64,000 nt of DNA from Competibacter_A sp037045685 (GTDB lineage: Bacteria > Pseudomonadota > Gammaproteobacteria > Competibacterales > Competibacteraceae), in NCBI GenBank assembly GCA_037045685.1, contig JBAOII010000030.1:124001-188000 (forward strand), read 5' to 3'. Below are positions 52,657 through 59,405 of this stretch, in pieces (the first letter of the stretch is position 1; every line of letters starts with the position of its first letter). The translations under genes were made by a program, and so were the position numbers. The notes beneath the pieces were generated by a model. It was not told the DNA's origin, ran no database searches, and was given only the letters and a program-made list of their open reading frames with translations.

Positions 52657-53755
52657 ACGTTTGCAGAAATTTCTCGCCCGCGCCGGCCTCGGCTCCCGGC
52701 GCCAGATCGAAGACTGGGTCCGCCAGGGTCGCATCACCGTCAACGGCGTGGCCGCGCAACTGGGCGCTCAGGTCGGCGCCGCCGATAATATCCAGATCGA
52801 CGGCAAGCGGGTATCGGTCCGCGCCGACCGGCAGCGGCGGCGCGTGCTGGCCTATTACAAGCCGGTCGGCGAGATGACCACCCGCAGCGATCCCGAGGGT
52901 CGGCCCACGATCTTCGAGCGCTTGCCGCCGCTGCGGGACGGGCGCTGGATCGCGGTGGGCCGGCTCGACCTCACCACCCAAGGCTTGTTGCTGGTGACCA
53001 ACGACGGCGAGCTGGCCAACCGGCTGATGCATCCTTCGTCTCAAATCGAACGGGAGTATGCGGTGCGGGTGTTGGGCGAGGTTGCGCCGGAGATGCTGAA
53101 GCGGCTGCGGGAGGGCGTGACGCTGGAGGATGGCGTGGCGCGCTTCGACGATCTGCGCGAGGCGGGCGGCGAGGGCGCGAACCGCTGGTATCACGTCGTC
53201 CTGCGGGAAGGCCGCAACCGCGAGGTGCGCCGGTTGTGGGAATCGCAGGGCGTCACGGTCAGCCGGCTGACGCGGGTGCGCTACGGGCCGGTCGCGTTGC
53301 GCAGAGGGTTGCATCCCGGACGCTGGGACGAACTCGACGAGACCCAGATCGGGGCGTTGCTGGCGGCCGTGGGGTATCAGCCCGCCGACCGGCTCGAAGA
53401 AGCGGCGACCGAACCCCATCCCGGGTTCAAGCCGGCGCGCACGAAGCCCGGCAAATTTCGCGGCAAGCCGCGCCCGGCGGCGGAAACCGGCCAGCCCCGC
53501 CAGCCCTGGCCGGCCAGACCAAACCAGCGGCATCAGGCCCGGCACGGCTCGAACATCGAACCGCAGCACCCGTCGCGGCCGGGGGATCGTCGATCCGACA
53601 AGCTGCGTGGCGACGAATCGAGGACGGTGTCCCAACCGCGCGAGCCGTTCAATCCCTGGAATGCGCGGCCCGGCCGGCCGGGCGGTGGCGAGCGGGGAGC
53701 GTCGCCCGGCCCCCGGCGCCCGCTCAATCCTGGGCGCGCAAGATCTGGCCGGTGA
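52649..53755 (+). CDS. rluB: 23S rRNA pseudouridine 2605 synthase
   Basis: Makes pseudouridine in helix 80-93 region of 23S rRNA (position 2605 in E. coli). The N-terminal S4 domain (RLQKFLARAGLGSRRQIEDW) is followed by the catalytic domain with VGRLDLTTQGLLLVTNDGEL, where Asp is the nucleophile, and WYHVVLREGRNREVRRLWES. A long basic, proline-rich tail of about 120 residues follows, as in E. coli RluB, probably disordered and RNA-binding. The 3' end overlaps the convergent yciK gene by 32 bases. Confidence 0.95.
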   Translation: MAERLQKFLARAGLGSRRQIEDWVRQGRITVNGVAAQLGAQVGAADNIQIDGKRVSVRADRQRRRVLAYYKPVGEMTTRSDPEGRPTIFERLPPLRDGRWIAVGRLDLTTQGLLLVTNDGELANRLMHPSSQIEREYAVRVLGEVAPEMLKRLREGVTLEDGVARFDDLREAGGEGANRWYHVVLREGRNREVRRLWESQGVTVSRLTRVRYGPVALRRGLHPGRWDELDETQIGALLAAVGYQPADRLEEAATEPHPGFKPARTKPGKFRGKPRPAAETGQPRQPWPARPNQRHQARHGSNIEPQHPSRPGDRRSDKLRGDESRTVSQPREPFNPWNARPGRPGGGERGASPGPRRPLNPGRARSGR

Positions 53756-54467
53756 CGCCCTTGCTGTCCGGCCCCAGCAGATACAGATAGGAGGCCAACA
53801 CCGCTTCGGGGTCGGCCCATTCCTCGGGGTCGCGGCCCGGATAAGCCCGCAGGGTCAGGCCGGTCCGGACTTGGCCGGGATCGATGCCGTTGACCCGGAT
53901 CGGGGTATTGGTTTCCAGTTCGCTGGCCAGCATTTTCAGCAATGTCTCGGCGCCGCCCTTGGCCACCGCGTAGGCGCCCCAGTATGCCTTGCCGTCCGCG
54001 CTGACCCGGTCGGCGGTGAACACGACCGAGGCATCGGCGGACCGGTTCAGCAGGCCCAGCAACGCCTGGGTCAACAGGAACGGCGCGTTCAGGTTGACTT
54101 GCAGGATGCGATACCAGAGCTCGATGTCGTAATTGGCCAGCGGGGTCAGCCCCTCGAACAGCGCGGCGTTGTGCAGCAGCCCGTCCAGCCGGCCGAATTC
54201 GGATTCCAGCACCCTCGCCAAATCGGCGTAGTCCCTGGGAATCGCTCCTTCCAGGTTCATGGGGTAAATGGCCGGTTTGGGAGCGCCGGCCTGTTCGATC
54301 TCGTCGTAGATTTGCTCCAGCTTGCGAATGGTGCGCCCGAGCAGGATCACGGTGGCGCCGTGAGCGGCCAGCCGGCGCGCGACGGCCCGGCCGATGCCCG
54401 CGCCCGCGCCAGTCACCAGGATGACTCTGTTTTGAAGCAGATCGGCGGCAGGTTGATAATCTTTCAT
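53724..54467 (-). CDS. yciK: YciK-like short-chain dehydrogenase/reductase
   Basis: A 247-residue Rossmann-fold oxidoreductase. The NAD(P)-binding motif VILVTGAGAGIGRAVARRL starts near residue 16; NNAA-type LLHNAALFEG and the catalytic Tyr-x-x-x-Lys as YAVAKGGAE are visible; VNGIDPGQVRTGL follows. The Ser of the catalytic triad is replaced by a region VVFTADRVS, as in YciK, where the Ser lies close by. It is convergent with rluB and overlaps it by 32 bases. The next upstream gene is the squalene-synthase-like protein on the same strand. Substrate unknown. Confidence 0.92.
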   Translation of the reverse strand: MKDYQPAADLLQNRVILVTGAGAGIGRAVARRLAAHGATVILLGRTIRKLEQIYDEIEQAGAPKPAIYPMNLEGAIPRDYADLARVLESEFGRLDGLLHNAALFEGLTPLANYDIELWYRILQVNLNAPFLLTQALLGLLNRSADASVVFTADRVSADGKAYWGAYAVAKGGAETLLKMLASELETNTPIRVNGIDPGQVRTGLTLRAYPGRDPEEWADPEAVLASYLYLLGPDSKGVTGQILRAQD

Positions 54468-54505
54468 GGCTATGCCTTGTATGCCAAGGGGATCAATAAC
54501 GCAGT

Positions 54506-55375
54506 TTACCCTGTCACCATAACGGACCGATAGCGGCGTTTTTCGCGGCGCCGCAACCGCCAAGCCAGCCACAGCTTGCGCAGGGGAGTCAAATGGATGC
54601 GCTGTTCCAGCAAGCGGTAGCCGTCCTCGGCGATCTCGGCCAGCAGCGCCATCGCCAGCTCCAGCCGAATCAGCAGGGGGGATTGGGCGTAACGGTCCAC
54701 GTCTGGCAGGCAATCCAACGCGCGACGGTGATATTCGCGGATCCGCTCGGCTTGCAGGGCAAACAGTTGCCGCAGTCGGTCCGTGGTTTGCGCCGCCAGC
54801 AGATCGCCGGGATGAACGCCCTGGCGCTGCATTTCGTCCTCCGGCAGATAAAGCCGGCCGTGCTGGGCGTGCCGGCGAACATCACACAGCAATTCGAGCG
54901 ACAGCAGCATCGCCCCGGCTTCGTGCGCGAAGCGGGGGGTGGCCCGCCGATCTTGGTAATTCAGGATTTCCGCCGCCAGCAAGGCCGGCACGCAACCCCG
55001 GCGATGGAGGTAAAGGGCCAGCGCGGCAATGTCGGGGTAGACATCGTAATCCAACTCCATGGCCACCCCATCCAGAATCTCTTGAAAATACTCCTCGGGC
55101 AGGTTGAAAGTCGCCAAGCGGGGTTGCAGGGCACGGGTGACCGGATGTTGGGGCTCGCCGGCGAACAGGCGATCCAGTTCGGCTCGCCACCAGTCCAGCT
55201 TGGTCCGGGCAACGCCGGAATCCCGACACTCATCGACGATTTGCGTGGTTTCGGCGCAAAAAGCGGTAACCGCCGTCAGCGCCTGACGCTGCGCCAGTGG
55301 CAGACCGAGCAGGCTGTAACGGAAATCCGAACCCGGCGATGCCGCGAGGTGGTAACAGTAGTCTTCTGGAGTCAT
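54506..55375 (-). CDS. Squalene/phytoene synthase family protein, with altered aspartate motifs
   Basis: A 289-residue all-helical protein. The family is recognised by FRYSLLGLPLAQRQAL, AVTAFCAETTQIVDECRDSG and KLDWWRAEL, similar to HpnD-type enzymes. In catalytic members the first motif is an Asp-rich DDVVDE and the second is RDxxEDxxRGRxYLP. Here the first reads TQIVDE and the second CDVRRHAQHGRLYLPEDE, so two or three metal-binding aspartates are missing. It may be a non-catalytic relative, like the complex I assembly factor NDUFAF6. It is 39 bases upstream of yciK on the same strand. Confidence 0.85.
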   Translation of the reverse strand: MTPEDYCYHLAASPGSDFRYSLLGLPLAQRQALTAVTAFCAETTQIVDECRDSGVARTKLDWWRAELDRLFAGEPQHPVTRALQPRLATFNLPEEYFQEILDGVAMELDYDVYPDIAALALYLHRRGCVPALLAAEILNYQDRRATPRFAHEAGAMLLSLELLCDVRRHAQHGRLYLPEDEMQRQGVHPGDLLAAQTTDRLRQLFALQAERIREYHRRALDCLPDVDRYAQSPLLIRLELAMALLAEIAEDGYRLLEQRIHLTPLRKLWLAWRLRRREKRRYRSVMVTG

Positions 55376-55503
55376 CTGAGAGCCGTGCTGAAGCGGGTCG
55401 GGCCGCTAGCCTGATAAACTTCTCGCGGCAGGGAATGGGATTTTAGGCATGATATTTGCCTAATCCAATCTGTGCAATTTCTCGTTGCAAAACGAGGCCT
55501 ACC

Positions 55504-55683
55504 ATGATGACTATCCGCGATATCGATAAGTTGCCTGAAGGCGAGCGCGCCGTCACCCGCGCGTCCCATCGCTATTTCTGCGCCTTGCTGCACGGAGCGC
55601 CCGACGCCACGCGCGATCGGCTACGGCAACTCTGGGTGATGGAACTGCAGCGGCGCTGGCCGGACGCCTGGAGAGGCGCTTGA
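55504..55683 (+). CDS. Small uncharacterised protein
   Basis: A 59-residue protein starting at ATG 55504 (a second ATG follows). It has mixed charge and RDIDKLPEGERAVTRASHRYF; no membrane segment or signal. AGG lies about eight bases upstream. Divergent from the squalene-synthase-like gene. Similar small acidic proteins of unknown role exist in this clade, but I do not recognise a family. The coding call rests on ribosome-binding site and amino-acid composition only. Confidence 0.55.
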   Translation: MMTIRDIDKLPEGERAVTRASHRYFCALLHGAPDATRDRLRQLWVMELQRRWPDAWRGA

Positions 55684-55738
55684 ACCCATCGGTCGGCCGT
55701 CGAGCGTTCGCTTCGACTGGACGGCGCATGAGGGGGTT

Positions 55739-56197
55739 TCATCGGCGCTGCTGTAATTCCCGCACCGAGTCTTGTTCGGCGGCGCTCGGCTTGACGGAGG
55801 GGACGGTCGAGAGCGCGCTGTCGTCTTCCTTCAATTCCTTGGCGACCACACCGGGCGGTGGCTCGGGGCCGTAATGGACCTTGCCTTCGCGGTCGGTCCA
55901 GGTATAGATGCGCTCGGTCGGCCGCACCGTCACCGGCTTGGCGTTGAGTTCGACCGCTTCGGCCGGCTGGCCCTCGGGCCGGCGATTGCTGTAATGCACC
56001 CGGCCCGACGCATCTTTCCAGGTGTAGACCCCACCCTCGGCCCCCGCCAGATGACCCGGCTGTGCCAGCAGTAGCGAAACCAGCAACAGCCAGCCCGGCC
56101 GGCATCGGACCAGACGTTGCCGGCCGAGAGGGCGTTGGCGGCGCGAGCCGGAGGGATAGCCCGACCGATCAAACCCGCCGTTGCGAAGGCCATTCAT
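55739..56197 (-). CDS. Exported protein with two DUF4124 repeats
   Basis: A 152-residue product with a hydrophobic segment (GWLLLVSLLLAQPGHLAGA, about 35-53) that looks like a signal peptide, although 34 residues precede it, so the true start may be internal. The mature part has two copies of the DUF4124 strand pattern: VYTWKDASGRVHYSNRRP and IYTWTDREGKVHYGPEPP. DUF4124 proteins occur in the periplasm of many proteobacteria; function unknown. Its N-terminal 29 bases overlap the end of the stress-protein gene on the same strand. Confidence 0.82.
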   Translation of the reverse strand: MNGLRNGGFDRSGYPSGSRRQRPLGRQRLVRCRPGWLLLVSLLLAQPGHLAGAEGGVYTWKDASGRVHYSNRRPEGQPAEAVELNAKPVTVRPTERIYTWTDREGKVHYGPEPPPGVVAKELKEDDSALSTVPSVKPSAAEQDSVRELQQRR

Positions 56198-56693
56198 TGT
56201 CGGCGGCTTGGACGAAGGGAACGATTAAAACCGGGCGTTTCGACATCAGGGTGATCCGGCGGGTGGTGGAGCCCAGACCCGCTCCCAGCCCGCTGGAACC
56301 GGCGTGAGTGCCCATGACGATCAAATCGGCGTTGCAGCGGTCGGCTTCGCGCAGAATGGCCTCGTGGGGGATGCCGCTGATGACGCGAATTTCCGAAATA
56401 AGCTGGGTTTGCTCCAGCGTCGATCCGAGTTCCTCCGCGCAAAACGTTTCCAGTCGCGCGTGGAATTTTTGCAGGATGCCGTTGGTCGCCTCGTGGTGCA
56501 ACTCCGCCGCCTTCTCCGGCGGAAGGTAGCTTTCCATCAGGAACTTGACGGAACTGCTCAACGGTTCGGCCACATGTAGCAGGACGATCTTGGCGTCGTG
56601 CTGCTTGGCTAGGGCGACCGCAAAACGCAATACGGGCCGGGTGTAGCTGCTGAGTGCGGTCGTGTACAGAATGGTTTTGATCTGGGGGAACAT
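56169..56693 (-). CDS. Universal stress protein (UspA family)
   Basis: A 174-residue cytosolic stress protein. It begins FPQIKTILYTTALSSYTRPV and has the ATP-binding signature GTHAGSSGLGAGLGSTTRRI near residue 137, matching the G-2X-G-9X-G-(S/T) pattern of nucleotide-binding members. The first strand aspartate usual in UspA (KILVAVD) is replaced by a threonine (YTT). ATG 56693 fits the family; an extended frame to 56774 is rejected. Overlaps the DUF4124 gene by 29 bases. Confidence 0.92.
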   Translation of the reverse strand: MFPQIKTILYTTALSSYTRPVLRFAVALAKQHDAKIVLLHVAEPLSSSVKFLMESYLPPEKAAELHHEATNGILQKFHARLETFCAEELGSTLEQTQLISEIRVISGIPHEAILREADRCNADLIVMGTHAGSSGLGAGLGSTTRRITLMSKRPVLIVPFVQAADNEWPSQRRV

Positions 56694-56949
56694 GGAGGCA
56701 CTCCGAACCGGTGAGAAAACGCAACAGGGACAGCCGCTCGCCTGGTCTGCTCCGGCGCAGGATAAGCGGTACATCCGAATAGCCTAATTCCAATCCCGGT
56801 CCTGTTGCAATTGACCTTTCGGAAAATCGCCCGGCGTCGAGTGCCTTCAGAATTTTCCATCGGCGCCGATATCTTGGCCGAATAGCGCCCGTCGCGGCAA
56901 CACCGCATTTTCGCGGGCGTCGGCATGAGTCAGCCAAGAGGTATCCACC

Positions 56950-58035
56950 ATGAAAATCGCCGGTTCGACGGTTCAAATGACCAGCCAGCATGCCGCCGTC
57001 TCGCAACGCGAAGTCAAGGAATCGTTGCGGGCGTGGGTCGGTGACAGCCGACCGGATTTTGAAGGGGAATCCCGGCCCGGAGCGCGAGGACGCTTGCGGG
57101 CGGACACCGTGCATCTGTCGCGGGCCGCCCAGGATATCCATTCCAGCAAACAGGTGGCATCGGCCGATGCGGAGTTGACGCCGGACGATGAATCCAAGCT
57201 CAGCTTGGTGGTGCGCATGGTCGAGATGCTGACCGGCAAAAAGCTCAAGCTGATTTCCCCCAAGGAGCTCAACGAGGCCATGGAGTCCGGTCGGAAACAG
57301 GCCCAGGAAACCGCCGAAGCCCTGCCGGATGCGCCAGCCGAGGGTCAAACGCGGCCGGAGCGCGCGGGATTCGGCATCGAATACGATTATTCCGAACGTT
57401 ATCGCGAGGCGGAGCAAACGACATTCTCGGCGCAGGGCGTCATCAAGACCCAAGATGGCCAGGAAATCGCCTTCTCGGTGGATCTGAGCATGAGCCGGGA
57501 GTTCATGGCGGAACAGAACGTCAGCGTTCGCGCCGGCGATGCCAAGCTCAAAGATCCGCTGGTGCTGAATTTCGGCGGCAACGCCGCCGAATTGACCGCG
57601 ACGCGCTTCAGCTTCGACATCGACTCCGATGGTCGCCAGGATCAGATCGCGTTCGTCGGCGCCAACAGCGGCTTTCTGGCGCTGGACCGCAACGATGATG
57701 GGGTCGTCAACGACGGTCGGGAACTGTTCGGACCCACCACCGGCCAGGGCTTCGCCGAACTGGCCGCTTACGACCAAGACGGCAATCGATGGATCGATGA
57801 AAACGATGCCATCTACCAGGACCTGCGCATCTGGTCCAAGGATGCCGAGGGTCGCGATCAACTGGTCGCGCTCGGCCAGCGCGGCGTGGGCGCGATCTAT
57901 CTGGGGCATGTGAGCACCCCGTTTTCCCTCAAGGACAGCCAGAATGCTTTGTTGGGCCAAGTCCGCGACTCGGGGGTTTTTCTCCAGGAAAACGGCGCGG
58001 CGGGGACCATCCAGCAAATCGATTTGACTGTTTGA
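56950..58035 (+). CDS. EF-hand calcium-binding protein of unknown function
   Basis: A 361-residue protein without signal peptide or membrane helix. Three calcium loops occur in the C-terminal half: FDIDSDGRQDQ (near 222), LDRNDDGVVNDGRELFG (near 243) and YDQDGNRWIDENDAIYQDLR (near 275), the pattern of proteobacterial EF-hand proteins related to RTX/VCBS proteins. The N-terminal half is charged and low in complexity (KQAQETAEALPDAPAEG). Without a signal it is likely cytosolic or exported by a type I system with no visible C-terminal signal. AAGAGG gives a ribosome-binding site. It is followed by a palindromic repeat and the zincin gene. Confidence 0.8.
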   Translation: MKIAGSTVQMTSQHAAVSQREVKESLRAWVGDSRPDFEGESRPGARGRLRADTVHLSRAAQDIHSSKQVASADAELTPDDESKLSLVVRMVEMLTGKKLKLISPKELNEAMESGRKQAQETAEALPDAPAEGQTRPERAGFGIEYDYSERYREAEQTTFSAQGVIKTQDGQEIAFSVDLSMSREFMAEQNVSVRAGDAKLKDPLVLNFGGNAAELTATRFSFDIDSDGRQDQIAFVGANSGFLALDRNDDGVVNDGRELFGPTTGQGFAELAAYDQDGNRWIDENDAIYQDLRIWSKDAEGRDQLVALGQRGVGAIYLGHVSTPFSLKDSQNALLGQVRDSGVFLQENGAAGTIQQIDLTV

Positions 58036-58432
58036 GCAATGCGCTTGGCGGCTGGGCGGTGCGATTCGTAGAGCCTATACGGATACTCCCCTCTCCCTTT
58101 GGGAGAGGGGTTTGGGGTGAGGGTTTATCCGAGAGAATCGCTCGCCGATCCTCGCCTTCTGACGGGGCGCTCGCGGCGGTCATGCCGGCTCAAACTGAAC
58201 CGTTCAATCGCTCATTCTGACCCGTCCTGGGCCGGTGTCCTATTGTCCGGCTTCAGGCATGTCGTTGTTTATTAAAAACATGAAAAACTGCCCCGATTAT
58301 TGCAATGGCCCGTTGCGGGTAAATTGCGACTGAAGGCTCAAGGTGGTTGCCATCGCGCCGGGCAGGAAATGCGGTTTCCCGGACCGGCCCCGCGCCGGAT
58401 CGTTCAAATCGTTGATGTGAGGTGAATCCGTC
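58036..58432. other. Intergenic stretch with palindromic repeat
   Basis: About 400 bases between the EF-hand and zincin genes. It holds the second palindromic repeat (58088-58120) and a GAGGTGA ribosome-binding site just before 58433. No gene or RNA was recognised in the rest. Confidence 0.5.
58088..58120. repeat. Small palindromic repeat, copy 2
   Basis: CCCCTCTCCC (58088-58097), loop TTT, GGGAGAGGGG (58101-58110), then TTTGGGGTGA. The arms match copy 1 at 46509-46530 and both follow a stop codon closely. Confidence 0.72.
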
Positions 58433-58900
58433 ATGCAAATGTCCGACGATACTGCAAAGAAATTTCCAAAGCTGCGCTACTACGTGAAAGTCAACATGCC
58501 TCAAGTCGCCGAGGTGAATACCATCGTCAACGCCATTCAGAAGCTGGCTGGAAAGACGACCAAGGAAACGATCAAAAACGCTCTCAAATGGGGGCAAGGT
58601 CCGACGATCACGGTGGTGAAAGATTTGCGCTGCGCGGGCAAGAAAGCCTACGGTTGCTACAAATGGAATTCCAATGAATTGCGCATCGACGAACAACTGG
58701 TGAAGGATTTCGAGGCCGGCAAGGGTTTGGTGACCATGAAGAACGGCAAAAAAGTCTATTTGGTCGGCGTGACTCTGTTGCACGAACTGACGCACTGGGC
58801 CGATGCCCAGGACGGCGTCGATGACGCAGTGCCGGGCGATCCCTCGAACGAGGAAGGGGAAGCCTACGAGAAGGCGGTCTATGGCGACGTGTTAGGCTGA
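58433..58900 (+). CDS. Zincin-like metallopeptidase domain protein, possible toxin-type
   Basis: A 155-residue protein without a signal peptide. VTLLHELTHWADAQDG near residue 112 contains HExxH followed by Trp and an Asp, then GEAYEKAVYG near 142 supplies a Glu: the metal-binding pattern of gluzincin/M35-like domains. Such single-domain zincins resemble metallopeptidase toxin domains (Tox-MPTase type) found in polymorphic toxin systems; I cannot confirm the family. GAGGTGA gives a strong ribosome-binding site. It is followed by a gene for a small exported protein, 34 bases on, which could be an inhibitor or partner. Lower GC and lysine-rich composition differ from neighbours. Confidence 0.72.
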   Translation: MQMSDDTAKKFPKLRYYVKVNMPQVAEVNTIVNAIQKLAGKTTKETIKNALKWGQGPTITVVKDLRCAGKKAYGCYKWNSNELRIDEQLVKDFEAGKGLVTMKNGKKVYLVGVTLLHELTHWADAQDGVDDAVPGDPSNEEGEAYEKAVYGDVLG

Positions 58901-58934
58901 GGTCGGTGCGGTTATTGGAAGGAGTCGCTCGGAC

Positions 58935-59310
58935 ATGAAAGCAATATCCCGTTACCTGATGTCGTTGCTGTTGGTTCTGGTGGTCGGGATCTCATCGGCG
59001 TGGGCCGGCGATGCGGCCGAATTCGATCGCGGCCTGGCTTGCCGGAGAAGCTGAGCCACGTTATCGTTCGCCGGGTCCGACGGTATCGAGCTGCAAAAAG
59101 GCGGTCGTGGTCGAGAACGCCGCCAATAACTTTGAAGGAATCGCCGCCGAAAAGGCCTGGATCGCCTGGAAATATCCCGGTTCCAAAGTGAAAGGACAAG
59201 CGGTGAGCGGTGCCGGGAATAAAACCTTCGATACCCTGGAAATCGAAACCGCCGGCGGTGAATCCAAAACGGTCTGTTTCGATATCACCGATTTTTTCGG
59301 GCAGTGGTGA
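58935..59310 (+). pseudogene. Small exported protein, split by a one-base shift
   Basis: ATG 58935 starts a signal peptide (LMSLLLVLVVGISSAWA, about 8-24) followed by GDAAEFDRGLA, then the frame stops at 59055. The other frame continues with SPGPTVSSCKKAVVVENAAN, KAWIAWKYPGSKVKGQAVSG and TVCFDITDFFGQW to 59310. Removing one T at 59039-59040 joins them into a protein of about 124 residues with two cysteines that could form a disulfide. No family recognised. Immediately downstream of the zincin gene; the break may be a sequence error. An inverted repeat follows. Confidence 0.6.
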
Positions 59311-59316
59311 CGAGCG

Positions 59317-59360
59317 CCGGACTCACGGCGGTGGCCCGCGCCAACGCCGGTGGAGTCCGG
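59317..59360. terminator. Imperfect inverted repeat between convergent genes
   Basis: CCGGACTCACGGCG (59317-59330) and CGCCGGTGGAGTCCGG (59345-59360) pair with one or two bulges. It separates the plus-strand exported protein from the minus-strand LtaS-like gene. No T-run, so intrinsic termination is uncertain. Confidence 0.5.
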
Positions 59361-59405
59361 TGTTCGTTCGCTGCGCTCGGACAGTGGGGGTGAGCGGTCC
59401 GCAGC

